Assembly (NCBI RefSeq): GCF_042100115.1 | Contig: NC_091272.1 | Coordinates: forward strand, 3,782,001-3,846,000 | Source of the DNA: Alternaria dauci | Lineage: Eukaryota; Ascomycota; Dothideomycetes; Pleosporales; Pleosporaceae | Reading direction: 5' to 3' | DNA length: 64,000 nt | Shown: piece by piece, positions 10,598 to 22,527 of the stretch | How positions within the stretch are numbered: position 1 is the first letter of the stretch | Layout: the number at the start of each line of letters is the position of its first letter | Notes under the pieces: generated by a model | What the model was told of the DNA's origin: nothing | Seen by the model: the letters and a program-made list of their open reading frames with translations, nothing else | Database searches by the model: none | Program-made: the position numbers and the translations under genes

Positions 10598-11593
10598 ATG
10601 GACAAATCGGAATCGGAAAAAGGTGAGAGACTGGATATGTCAGATGGTTTGCAGATCGCACAACCTGAGACTTATCCTGAGGCTGTCAACCGCTATTCTG
10701 GACATGGCGACACGAAGCTGCCACAGCTCCACAATGATGACCGCGATGGAGGACGCGATCACTCACAGCGGGATACGGCATCGACGCGTACTGGAAACTC
10801 TCACGACCTCTTGTCGTATCGAAGTGGACGCGGTTTACGGGATCAAGCGCCTCACATTGAGGTTCCCCCTGACATGTGGAGGAAGTTCTTTGCCCACAGA
10901 CGGCGCAAGTACTGGTTTACCATCTCCATGTCGTTTGTCATAGTGGCTGCGCTCGTGGGTACCAGTATAGGAGGAGCGCTGGTTGTGCAGGAGCAAGCCG
11001 ACAAGTATGTCTTTATCCTGCCATCCTTTGACGTTGCCTAATTGTTTGTTAGGAAGGCCGCAGCTCTTGCAGCTGAGCAAGCTGCACAAAGTTCGAGTAT
11101 GATGCTGGGGGCTACGCCCACGTTCAAGAGCACTTCGGCGAGCGCCTCGGACGCTATATCAAATAGCCCAACGAGCAACCCATCGGGCGCATCTGGAAAT
11201 ACAGCAACGGACTACACAGCGCGACCTTTTGGCGCCATCCAGTCGATCAACACAACTTGTCCGTCTACACTCCTCATATCGAGTCAGTTGGAAGGCAAGA
11301 CGTCGGACATCAGTGGCGCTTACAGGTATAGCTGTCTGGACAGCACCAACATACTGGATTCTACCCTCATGAGCTTCACCGCATATACCCTGGAGCAATG
11401 CGTTGATGCGTGTAGTCAGTACAGCGCTATGGACAATAGCTCGAACAATACATGCAAAGCCGCTGTGATCAGCTCCGACTTTGGTCGAAAGTACGAAACT
11501 GCAAACGGAGCAAACTGCTGGTTGAAGAGCGGGGCTGGGAACGCAAGTACAGGACAGAACGGATACACGGCGGCGGTGCTTCGTGAGGCGTAG
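10598..11593 (+). CDS. Single-pass membrane protein with Cys-containing ectodomain
   Basis: Two exons, 10598-11004 and 11053-11593, split AA|G across a 48 nt intron that ends in GTTAG; the product is 315 residues. Residues 1-105 are polar and probably cytosolic. A basic patch (FFAHRRRKYWF) precedes one membrane helix (TISMSFVIVAALVGTSIGGALVV, about 111-133). The remainder is extracellular: a Ser/Thr/Ala-rich stalk, then a domain with five or more cysteines (NTTCPSTL, YSCLDSTN, LEQCVDACSQY, NTCKAAV, ANCWLKSG) ordered like PAN/Apple domains. Several N-glycosylation sequons (NSS, NNT, NAS) are present. The ATG at 10598 (MDKSESEKGE) was chosen. A cell-surface or sensor role is conceivable; I do not recognise the exact family. 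Confidence 0.8.
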
Positions 11594-12228
11594 GGTAGAT
11601 AAAGGCTGGTGGAAAGGAAGAGAGCTGGTCTAGTATTGGACTATTGCGAGGATCATCAGCGTTTGCATTTTATCCAGAGATGGATGGGTTGGGTTTTCTT
11701 ATCTGTAAATTAGCGAGTCTCTGGATCTACTGTCACTATCAGTTCTATACCGATGTCAGTCGTTATGGGTTTTCCCTGTAGTGCGATACTCGATCAAATC
11801 AAAGAAGGATAGTATGACACAAAAGGTTGTTACGGAGTCCATCTTGGGACAAGGCGGTATATGTGAAGATCTGAGCCTTGTTCTATTTGCGTTGATAGGC
11901 TCGTATATGCATGTTCCTGGCCACTCGGCAGTGCTTTGGTTTCTACTCTCACATCGACCTTTCAGTTTTTATTCTAGCTTTACTGCATCCTTCGTACTGA
12001 AGGTGACGTATTCCCAGCTCCTCTGTCAACGAATATGGTTATCATGTCTGGCGGCAACCAACTGCCGAATTATCAAGAGGAAGACTATACTGCTCTCAAG
12101 TCCCGCTAGTGCCGTGTCCTTGAACGAATGTCCTCAGAGTCTTGTGCGTTGGAGGCAAAAAGATATTTTCGTCGAGCAAAAAGAGCAAAAAGGTGCTTTG
12201 ATCATGTAGGAAAAAGGCAAAAAGACGC
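11594..12228. other. Gene-free stretch downstream of the membrane protein
   Basis: Only 3' flank and short ORFs. The longest one (11781-12209 +) has no recognisable domain and unconvincing composition. Near its end the + strand becomes A-rich, which reads as T runs downstream of the minus-strand tRNA. Confidence 0.4.
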
Positions 12229-12232
12229 AAAA
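12229..12232 (-). terminator. RNA polymerase III T-run for tRNA-Glu
   Basis: Four T on the minus strand 8 nt beyond the tRNA 3' end, backed up by further T5 runs around 12211-12223. This is the expected Pol III stop. Confidence 0.6.
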
Positions 12233-12240
12233 GGAGAAAT

Positions 12241-12338
12241 TCCGACACCGGGAATCGAACCCGGGCCTTGCCGGTACTGTATAGTGAACTGACTCTGCAG
12301 ATGAGAGCGGCAAATCCTAGCCACTAGACCATATCGGA
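12241..12338 (-). tRNA. tRNA-Glu (anticodon CTC) with an intron
   Basis: Read on the minus strand it folds as a tRNA. The acceptor stem is TCCGATA with TGTCGGA (one T-G wobble), the D arm is GGTCTAGTGGCTAGGAT, the anticodon stem TGCCG/CGGCA encloses loop CTCTCA, and the T arm is CCCGGGTTCGATTCCCGG. The B box GGTTCGATTCC is perfect. The gene spans 98 nt, while the mature body is 72 nt, so about 26 nt of intron follow the anticodon-loop A in the canonical position. The CTC anticodon reads GAG. CCA is not encoded, as expected in a nuclear gene. Confidence 0.93.
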
Positions 12339-14377
12339 CTTGGATGAAAAGACTGGAACAATATCAATATATGATTAAAATTGAAATTTCCAGCGACGCG
12401 ACGGCCAGGTTGACGGAGTTATCGTGTAAGACTAAGAGAAGGCTAGGAGACCACTTGGGAAGCTTAGCAGCATGTTCGGATATGTCGTGCCTGTTGATGG
12501 GGCACTTTTCCTGCTACCCCTGACTACCCCACTTCAAGAAATTCTCTACCATCAAGCCACTCGGAGGTACTACGGACGTGCTAAAATGCCATTCGAAGCC
12601 ATTGGATAGGCTTCACGGGTGTTGTAACCGGTCTACAGAGCGTTGCTTTTGGTCCAAGCTAGTCTGGCGGGATTTCCAAGACCCCAATGTCTCCTTTCTA
12701 CGTCTTGGCCGAAACCAGTATGTCGTAGCTGGATTTGTCCTTACGTCTTTGCAACGTCATTCAAAGTAAGTCTGCTTAGGGCACTACGATACTTGTGCCA
12801 CTATGCCTTTCTTGCAGTGGTTGTGTGATAGTCCGATTTTGTCGATGCAGACACTGCCGTGTATTACGCCGACGACGCATTGCATTTGGTACATGGAGCT
12901 ACCAGACGATTTTAGGGGCATGCGGGCTACGTGCGTCTAAGCCATCTACTAAAAGATGGTGACTGATGGCAGCACCCCAGTTCTGTTATTAGCGTGAACA
13001 TTGCCAAGGGGCCCAAATCTGAGATCTGAGATGCATGTTCCGCGATTCAGAGTTGGATCACTAATACACGAGCACTTCTCAATTGCATCCATAGATGTGT
13101 CAAGATCCTGTCGACCTGTCGTGCTGACGTACTTCTGTTGAACTAACGAGATGGTCCTCCTACATTACAGGCTCACAGCCGACTAGTTCCACTCATGTTC
13201 TAGAGTCATGCGAAAGTCAGAATACATCAAACCACATCAACTCACCGTTTTGTCTGCATGTCTAAACCTAGATCCTTGAGAATCCAAACTCTCTCCCAGT
13301 GGTGCCCTCATGTGCCGTTGAGACATCTGATCGTATTATCCTTCCCACCAGTGTTTGCCCTATAGCAATCAGGAAAGCTTCCGAAAGCCTACTCCAGCCA
13401 TCCCAGGTCTAGTATAGAGTGGTGTCCAGCTGCCTCTCTGAACTACGTAAGATCGTGATGAAGGTGTTCTAGACCTAAGAAGTTCAGTTCAACAACATTT
13501 GCATGCTTTGTCCACACACCATCGTCTGTACTAGGCTAACACGCTTTGCGCTCTAGGCCTGAAGATAGATATTGACTGTGTGGCCCTTGATTTGTTCCGA
13601 TACAGCATGCGCTATAGAAAGATGGCACGCCATCAGCTAGGCAGAGCAAAGTCATGCAATGATGCGAACAGCAAATGCCGATACCGGGGCAAGTTTATTA
13701 TGGTGGGAGACGTGCTTGCTGTTTCGAACTGGACCAGGTTTTGAGAATGAACGCCACGCCATGGAAAGAGTTTGGGGAAGTGGCCAGAACGAAAGGCAGA
13801 ACGAAGCAAGAGAAGGGCTGATGAATGCGCATCTTAATGTGAATCTTTGACACAAGTCGTAAATGGACAAAGGTACATGCCATGGTCTTAGTTCGAGGAG
13901 GCAACAAGATCGTAGGTATGAATAGACAATGTGATACGACGTAGTCGAGTGCGTAACAGCAATGATGTTTTTTCATGTTTTACGACGCCACACAACGTTA
14001 ATTGTTCATGCCAATCATTTGCCATTTCGTGAGAATGATTCCGAGCTAGATGCCACTTACATCTCGCCTCATGAGCGTTCCAGCTTGATTGGAGTTGCCC
14101 AGCCAAAAGAAACGTGGATAAGCAAACAGCATACTTCATGCACAGCGGGCTGATCATGGAATAGCAATCAAGTGCGCACACAACAGTTGTAAAAAAGACA
14201 AGTAGAGTTCTGGGTTGGTAATTTGCTTTGCCATCAGAGATAAGGGCTTGACCGACCATGTAAGTAGCACCATACTGGCACATATGACGGTAGCAGGTCC
14301 AGTAGAAGAAAAGGAAGACATTGAACGCCGAACTCAGCAGTGAAGTTTGCATTGCTGCCAATGGCATACAAAAATAC
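12339..14377. other. Gene-poor stretch, 2 kb
   Basis: Composition is close to balanced, not AT-rich. I find no ORF with convincing protein character. A 165-codon minus-strand ORF (13888-14385) reads like a decayed membrane protein but starts inside the 5S gene. No transposon ends or long repeats were noticed. Confidence 0.4.
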
Positions 14378-14381
14378 AAAA
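14378..14381 (-). terminator. RNA polymerase III T-run for 5S rRNA
   Basis: The minus strand continues directly from the 5S 3' end (TTGTATGT) into TTTT, then TTTTT again at 14370-14374. These are typical Pol III stops. Confidence 0.65.
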
Positions 14382-14500
14382 ACATACAACAGCAGGGATT
14401 CGCCAGTGGTCACCCACCTGACTACTAATCTGCCGGTCTCAAGCTTGAGTACCGCTGAGCGAACGGGAAGCGCTATGATCTTGAGCCTATGGTCGTATGT
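14382..14500 (-). rRNA. 5S ribosomal RNA (dispersed copy)
   Basis: The minus strand reads ACATACGACCATAG at the 5' end and CTGCTGTTGTATGT at the 3' end, exactly 119 nt, the normal length of ascomycete 5S rRNA. The ends pair as helix I (ACATACGAC with GTTGTATGT). The internal block GTTCGCTCAGCGGTACTCAAG and the block GATTAGTAGTCAGGTGGGTG followed by ACCACTGGCGAATCCC match the layout of known filamentous-fungal 5S. Helix II pairs GGCTCAAG with CTTGAG. Single dispersed 5S genes are the rule in Pezizomycotina. The preserved pairing suggests a working gene and not a pseudogene. Confidence 0.93.
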
Positions 14501-17500
14501 GGAAACAAAGCCAGCGCAGTGTTTTGATATTGTCGATATTTAGGATGGTTGACGAAAGCGAATGCAGTCGCTGTAATATGGTCACGCCTGATGCCAGTAC
14601 GACACGATGATGGTACCCATATAAGTATCTAGCGATCTCGATGATTAGTCCCCACGTAAGACCGAATGTCGTTGCAATGACATGCATGTAACCTACCGGG
14701 ATGGTTGACATGGGTAGCCGACCATTGTCCGACACCGAAGCATCCTTCGGATGCGCCCCGTTCCTGAGGAACCTGCGCACCGGGACCTGGGGATGAAACG
14801 TGCTAGTCGGTAGATCTGACGACAACAAATCGGGGGTTTTGGAAGGAAGCCATGCGCATAAGTGGTAGTGACGGATATTGAGCGCGAGGCAAAAGTGCAA
14901 GCTGGTGGCGTCCGACCGTGGCGTCGGAACCACTTTGCGTTTACCCTGATCAACTGCGCTCATGTAATAACAAGCGGTATATGCTGCGGGCTTTGTTGCG
15001 CTAGTAGAGTCTTGTATACGCTTCCGTCGCAGCGGAGTTGTACCTGCGCAAGGCTTGCAACCCTGGGATAGTTCGTGGGGATCCTGTAGCTGCCACTTGA
15101 GGCAAGTGAGCAAGAAGATGAAGCATGGCGTTTGGACCCTGATATGACAGTTTTTGTGGTGAGCTGTTCGATCAGTTCCTTGTGAATGAAGAGGTTCCAG
15201 AAGGAACTTCGACAACTTCTACCATAACGTCGCAATTCCATCATTATGAATGTTTCGCCTGCTGTATGCAAGACGTGGAAACACAGCGGGTGCATAGTCA
15301 TATATAGCCGGCAGATGTTGTGACCTACTCCAGTGGTTGAGCTTGTACCTGATCGCTTTGTGGAAGTCCTGTCAGATGCCACGGGACTCTTACAGCAATA
15401 GTGATGGTTAAAGAGACTGCCATGCGATTACATCACTTTGGATAGCAAATTTCTTGGTATGCGGCAGCTTCCAACGGATCTCTCTCCATGGCGTGAGGAT
15501 CAGGACGAGACTGCATGTGCTATCGATCGCTGAGTCGCGCGCGCATCCCCCATAACTACCACGTCAGCATCTGGGTGGAGATCACGTGTCGTTCGCAATA
15601 AACGACAGAAAGGCTTAGCGAATGTGGGGAGCGCCTGTCAATCAACTTGTCTAAAATGGCAAACGGATGACAGGCGTAGGTATGGCATCAGCCCATGTAG
15701 AAACCAAGCTTTGGATCTAGGGTCCAGGTCGCTAAGATGCGCCAGTTAGAGTAAAGCTCCATCTCTAGTCGCCGTTCACCTGCCACTATGCGCTCAATGC
15801 TGGTCCGTTGCTTGCGAAAGCCACAACAGAGAACACAATTGACCCCTGTGTTCATTGCAGAATGTGCATTCATCTGATCGTGACGGGTGTAGATTTCTGC
15901 AATCCGTGTCCCGAATCCGGTTGTCCAACCCGCAAGCTCCGTCAAGCTGGCTGCAGCCTGTTATCTTGGGTAGCCTTGTCCACGATTGGCTTTAGAGTTC
16001 GGTCACTTCCGTAAACAGCCCTGATCGGGAGGTACCGATGACTCGGAAAGTGGTCTGCGTTTGCAGCCAAATTGCAAGGTGCAGCATCTCGGGTCCAGAG
16101 GCTTGGTAAACTTGGGCTCAGCCCAGCCCCTTCTTGCATTGTGTCGGGACTTGATGATGCTGCTCGAGGCTATTCCAGTGCTTTTACTGGCACCTGTTTC
16201 TTTTCACATGGTATTTCATCTTCGGAATGAGTATCCGTAGCCGTCGAACCGACGACCCGTTTGACGCAGAGACTAAGATGTGAGAGAACCCGCAGTTGTG
16301 CCGAGCGGACCAGTAGACAGTTCTCCCGGTGAACGTCCGACACAGACTTTGAAAAACAAAACAAGGCAGAATTGTGTCTTTGCCAACCCTGAGCCAGTGC
16401 ATGAGTGCAGCACTAATGCAATCGTGGTGTGAGGATATTGCATTAGCGCTTTGGGTGAGGCTGCTCTGTCGCAACCGCACTTGCAATCTCGAATGCGAAG
16501 TTGAGCGGCCATGACTGGAAATAGAGGTATTCCGAGCCCCATAAAAGTCCACATGATCGTCATTCGGCACCGTGGACTGCTGCTCATCAGCACATGGCAT
16601 CAGGAGGCATAGCGCCGACGCTGACAAGCATCTGACTCTTCAAATTGCGTACGTCGGCAGAGTCTTGGGGTCTGTGAGCGCGGCGATGGGCGATTCATAG
16701 CTTTAAGGTTGTCACAATCAGAGGCTGATGGGTGCCCATTTGCCGGGTCCACGGGCTTCCTGGACGAAAATCACATCTGGCAGTCAGGAGTGCGGGTCCT
16801 CGCGGCAGAGAATCATCATTGCGGAGCTTGGAGTTGGGCTCAGCTTGCCCTGGGCCAGCCACCAGCGCGAAGGATGCTCTGCGGGCGGCCATTCGAGCAA
16901 AAGTTATGCCGGTGACGTCGAAAGATGCCTGGGGTGCTTGGTGAATCAAACGCGCAAGACTGGAACAGAGGGTCTGGTAGGGTGGTTGATGGCATAGGTT
17001 GATTGGCGGAAGCTTGAGCTCGTTGGCCAGCGCAGGTCGCGGCGCATGAGACGACGCCTTCAGTCGATCAGCACCATGCCTCTTTCAGTGAAGCTTCCTT
17101 GGTGACAAAGCCAAGTATCAGAAGCAGTCGGCCTGATGAGAGACCATGGTGGCGATTGCGCGGAGTCGCGGAGGCCTGGCAGCAATAGCGGCTGGCCAGG
17201 TGCAATGTCCACGGCGGTCGGACAGGGCGAGTAGTAATCAGCTTCAGCTGAGGTCAGTCCATGCGGTGAAGTGCGGTGATGTGTGCGTGAAGGAACAGTC
17301 GCGCTCGCACATGAAATGACTTTTGCACGTAGCCAGCACAAACAAGGTTCACATCGTGGAGACGGAAGCATGGCTAGCTGTCCCCGAGTCCCACGTTGCA
17401 CCCAGGTTCTGCTCGTGCGCAGAAACTCGACACGACGGAGGCTGAGGAGGGACAGGGTGCGCAAGTGGCTAGCAGACAAAGCACGCCTTGACGGTGGAGC

Positions 17501-18652
17501 AGAGAGTCAAAGAGGTTGCTTTGCCCGTAGGCAGTGGGTTGGACGAGGCCACAAGGGTGAGGATCCTCGGCAAAGCATCGTGGCTGCTTCCGAACTCGGC
17601 AGCGCACCAGGCGGATCCCAGGTTAGCCTGTCAAGCCGTCATCCCGCCGTCCACCTCCCAACGCTCGCAACCAGAGATCCTCCACCGCTTCGACCGTCGT
17701 GTGTCTATATTGGGCAGACCGGCCAGGAACCCACGTCCTGACCAAAACATCGTAACCCCCCTCATCAGCCTACCCGGCATCAGATCCGCTGATCAGCCGC
17801 CAAATTTCTTCTCCCACTGCCCTAGCGCAAGCCCTTCACCCTCACCCCCCCCGGTCCATTGGCACGCACTCCGACGAGACCTCGCACGACAGCTGCCGAA
17901 TCGAAACCTGACTTCTTACCCTGCTCCTCTAGACAGCTCCAAGTCTGTGTGCACACCCGCTGTTTCTGCATCCGACTTCAGTTGCCCACCCTAACCCAAT
18001 CCCCATGTACCTTGTCGCTCCCCGGAAAAGTATAGTTCCCTTTCTAGTCTAGAACACACATGCTCTATGGTCTTTTCATGCCTGATGTAGGCACCGTGGG
18101 CGCGCTATCATTTTACGTACAGCCTTCCGTCTCTACGAACGGCGGCGGACTTGCCGCTCTCTCCCCTTTAGGCCTTACCAGCAGCCTTTGACACCTGGTG
18201 CGTGCTCCCCACTCCGTTATAACTAACATTGAAGCCCTGGACTCCACATGGCTCCCGCAGGCTGAATGATCGACTTCCCTGAGAAGCTTTGTTCTTGTCT
18301 ACGACCTCTCTCAACTACAACTACAAGACGACGCCGTCACTTGCACTTCCATCACACTTGACCGTGAAGCTCGACTGCCTAGTCGCCGGCGCCCCACAGC
18401 ACTCACCTATCTCAGATCGGCAATTCTGCAAAGTTAATCACTCTTGGCTCAGCCGTACCCGCTTGCAAGCGGACCAACATCGTCCCGCCCATCCTATACC
18501 CCCCATTCTTCGACATCGAAGGTTACCTAGGTATACTATCCAACTAGCCTGGCACCTCGTATTTGTGCCGTTAGTAGACCCATACTAAGTGCTGTACCAG
18601 GCTGGCTTGTCACCTCTCATCTCTCTCTCTCTCATCTCTCCACCTCCAAACC
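14501..18652. other. Gene-poor stretch and long upstream region of the Zn2Cys6 gene
   Basis: 4.1 kb with no supportable protein gene. A minus-strand ORF, 14487-15215, contains a membrane-like stretch (VIATTFGLTWGLIIEIARYL) and may be a relic. From about 17650 onward the + strand becomes C/T-rich, with ACC and TCT runs up to the ATG at 18653. That suggests a long promoter and 5' leader for the regulator, possibly with short upstream ORFs such as the one at ATG 18062. Exact transcript starts cannot be read from sequence. Confidence 0.4.
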
Positions 18653-21600
18653 ATGGCGAGCGTGCCGCCGGCTCCAGTGCCAGGAGCCTCGGGCGACGTT
18701 TCACCAACAGGCGTCTCGGGGTCTGCAGCCAACTCCAAGATGAGGAAGAGGACCAAGACTGGATGTCTCACCTGTCGAAAACGCCGCATAAAGTGTGGCG
18801 AGGAGAGACCTACCTGCGCCAACTGCATCAAGTCCAAACGTCAGTGCGAGGGCTACAACCAGAGAGTCATCTTCAAACCCCCAATCGGAGACTGGCCAAA
18901 TCATCCAGGCGTGGTCAGCACTATCCAATATCACACCTCGATGCTTCCTGGGACACGGAATCAGTCATATCGTGGGCCTGAGCCAGCTACCGCTATGCAA
19001 GAAAACATGCTTGGTTCGATCCAACCCCGTCTGCATGGCAGCTTCGACTTCTCACAAATGGATCCGAGCTCAGGTCCAGGGCCTTCAGAACCCCAGCAAG
19101 GTTTCGCCGAAGGGAACCCCGGCTATACACACGAGCAGGCTTATCAGCAGCCGCAGCCGTCCCCTCTTCACCAACAGCCGCTTCAATCGCCAAACCATCA
19201 AGCACATAACGACACTCCAACCACGTCATATTTCCCGCCGCCTTCGTCAATGCATACAAGTCCACAAACACAGTATAGACACGATTCGCACAGCACCTAC
19301 CAAGCGCCTTTTCAATATACCCAGAGTGCATCATATCCACCCGTCTCGGTCCCGTATAGCCACGATTCCAACCTCAAGGCCCCAGTTCCTCATCCTCCGC
19401 CAATCTACCCACAAGCCTATCGATCTGATAGCCAGCAAGCCGAAGGCACTTATCGGGATCATTCCAGTGTATCCCCTAGAAGCGATCAACACCCCTATCA
19501 CACAGAGGCACTGCCAATGGCGCAAAGATATGACAGTCACGCACAAGCCCCTGTGCACTCTATACAAGCCACTCCGACAAATTTCAGCCAGATCGGACAT
19601 CTTAACTACCCAGCAGTTTCTCACGCTCACGCTGACTTTAGTCATGCAAGTTATCCTTCTGTCCAGATGCCTATTCATGATATAACCCCAGATGTAAAGT
19701 ATATGTCTCAGCCCGTCCTCGGTATGTCTCGTGTCTAGTTAAAACCTCGTATACCCCAATGATTACTATTATTTTCTGTGTCAAAAGCCCTTGTCCACTG
19801 TCACTCGATAAAATCGTGCATGCCTTTGAAACCTGGGTGTTTCCCCAGTCTTTTCCAGCTGCAATAGCACGCTACTCTCCATCACCATGTCGAACCGTAT
19901 GTCATCGAGCTGACAGTTCATGTCTACAGAGCAACCTTTCGCCGTATCGCAAGCGCAGCAACCCCAGTCGCAACTCCTCCTCGATGGCTTTGGTGGTAAT
20001 GACCATGTTAGTCCTACACAAGTTCTCGACGAAGCCGCAATCGAAAACGAAGATGATGATTACTGGGACGTTCAGTCGGACGAAGAGATGTTTGATGCGG
20101 AGACTACGGAGGATGCACAGGCTTTACTTGCAAGCAAAGAATTGGACAGCATCCGTCGCATACACCTTGAGAACTACAACGAGCTGGGTATAAGGCGGTA
20201 TGATGCATTCTTGTATGACGGGTTGCTGTCAGACTATAGACCAGAATATGCAGCCAGCCCTCTGCGCAACCCCAAGACTGCGAGGGTCTTTGCGCACTAC
20301 ATCCACGTGGTAAGTGCGACAGGGACAGCTGCACAATCTGTCTCGTTATCGCAGATGCTGCGTAGCTTCCCGAACCTCCACAATCATACGGTCCACTGAC
20401 TTCCGATAGACCGGTCCAACGTTGTCAATGTACGAACGAAATCCTATACACCCTGCCCTCATTTTCGAAAGTTCTACACGACCCGTCCAGCAGGGTCTTT
20501 GGACATACACATTGCCTTTGAAGGCTCTCACTCATCAGGGATTATTGCACGCCATGTTAGCGCTTGCGAGTTTGCACATTGCAAGATTGCAAGGCGCCTC
20601 AATAACACCATCGTACAAACACTACGCATACTCGTTGAAGCGACTCGTCCGTTCTCTCAGCAATTCCAAGAAACGTTTGTCGACCCTCACGTTAGCCACT
20701 TCCTTGCTTTTGGCGTTCTATGAAGTTTGGACGGCGGAGCATGTCAAATGGGGTACCCATCTCATCGGAGCCCAGCGCCTCATTACTGAACTCGATTTCC
20801 GATCGCTAACGCGCGAGGCGAGGCGTTTGCGAGCGGCCCAAACTGCTATGGAGCGGAATTTTCCATACCAGAACCCTGAGATGCTTATCGATCAGAGCCA
20901 ATTTGATCAGAGGCTCAAAGATAGCGCTTTGATGCCAGACCAGAGTCTTGTAAGCACGATTGTTGGCAAAAATGTCAACTATGACGACTTCGGAATGGTC
21001 TTCGAAGACAACGGCGCAAGGCACGACGCAAGACCTAAGATACCTGCGAAGTTGGATCTGCAAAGCTACGAGACGCTACAGGACATATATTGGTCATACG
21101 CTAGACATGATGCTTATCAAAGCATCGTCAGCGGTAACCGCCTCATGTGAGTATCGTAGGTAGGGCTCCAGAACGTGCGACTGATTGGTGGTAGTAATCC
21201 TTATCGCAAGTGGTCGGATTGCCCTCCAAGAGCACCACTTGGCCGAGCTGACGCTCTCTATGGCTCCCATGACCACATTATCCTTCTTTTGGGTCGTATC
21301 GCAGACTTCACTGTCCGAGACCGCAGTCGCAAACTTCGACAAATAGAAGCTGACGGTGGATGGCGACCTCGCCCTGGTATGCCTGGTTTTGGGAACATGG
21401 GGCCGCCACCAAGCGGTCCACATGGTCAGCAGCAGATGTCCGCGAGCTCTGCAGGACCCCCGCCTCAAATGCATGGTCCGCCACCAGGATGGAAGGGGCC
21501 ACCACCGCCAGGCTGGACAGGTCAGCCTCCACCACAACCTCCATCGGGCTTCAGGCCGCCATCTATGTCGGCTGGGAAATCACCTCAAGGTGGTCCACCT

Positions 21601-22527
21601 AAACCACCAGCTATGCCCAGTTTCTATGGAATGGCACCTTCGGCAGGTCCAGGACCTGTTCTCTCCAGCTACGAAAATCCTAATTACGAACGCTCACCAC
21701 AGACCCCAAACGCACCTCATCCCCAACATGCTGACCTGCCTACCGAATATGAGAATGCCGTATCGGAATGGGAGAGTATCGTCAATGCACACACGACAAT
21801 TGCGCGTATATTGGAACAGACTGATTCCTTCGCACCATTGCCAGAAGACACTTACCCACCAGCGCCAGGAGAACATCCCAATCAACAGGGGAATATGACA
21901 CCCTTTGGCCCAGCTATTCTACACAGAAGCTACGACATATCCATTCTGTGGTTAATGATTCACGTCTCCAGGATCATCCTTCTACGGTCTCACCCAGGTA
22001 TGCCACCCGCTGCTCAAATGGCGGCTGGTGTATGTGCATCCGCTACAGCCCCATATTGCATGCTCATCGGCCGCATATGTGCTGGTTTTCAGATGCCCAT
22101 TGATTCGGACCTTTCTCCCTTTCTTGGCGCAGTCTTGACAGAATCTACATTGTCGCTTTTCTTCGCCGGCATTACGTTTCAGGATCCGCGACAGCGTGAG
22201 TGGCTCATCACCAGGTTATTAGAAACCGACAAGAGGACAGGTTGGGCTAGTGCAGGGATCATCGCAAAAGGGTGTGAGACGGCCTGGGAGAAGGCTGCAG
22301 AGATGGGGAGAGGGCCGCCATACAAGAGGAGAACGACACGGATTCAAGCAGTCAGCGCTGAGGAAGAGGAAGAGGAGGCCGATGGAAGGAACAGACAGCA
22401 AGGAAGAGTACAGGAAATACATGGGGAGACGAGATATGTGGTGAAGACGCGACCGCCGCCGTGGGCTATGAATTTGTTAGGCACCGAGGAGGATCTCCGA
22501 GTTGGGATGGAGAGATTTGGACTGTAA
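18653..22527 (+). CDS. Zn2Cys6 transcription factor, resembling Pro1/NosA-type regulators
   Basis: Four exons: 18653-19721, 19930-20309, 20410-21146 and 21195-22527, frames consistent, 1172 residues. The zinc cluster is CLTCRKRRIKCGEERPTC plus ANCIKSKRQC, with Cys38, 41, 48, 55, 58 and 65 in exact C-x2-C-x6-C-x6-C-x2-C-x6-C spacing, followed by EGYNQRVIFKPPIGDWP. This flank is what I recall for the Pro1/Adv-1/NosA family, which controls fruiting-body development in other ascomycetes. The subfamily is therefore probable, not proven. Next come about 280 residues rich in Pro, Gln, His and Tyr, an acidic block (ENEDDDYWDVQSDEEMF), and a helical Fungal_trans_2-like region (LLHAMLALASLHIARLQG). Inside it is a Pro/Gly-rich insert (residues about 800-880). 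Intron 1 is 208 nt, unusually long here; its splicing is the least certain join. Confidence 0.85.

Noticed and set aside
13888..14385. 165-codon minus-strand ORF with membrane-like text
   Set aside because: It starts inside the 5S rRNA gene and has no supporting upstream exon; kept only as a possible relic in the findings.
11594..18652. RIP-mutated transposon as explanation of the gene desert
   Set aside because: The block is not AT-rich and shows no TpA excess by eye; no terminal repeats or transposase-like text.
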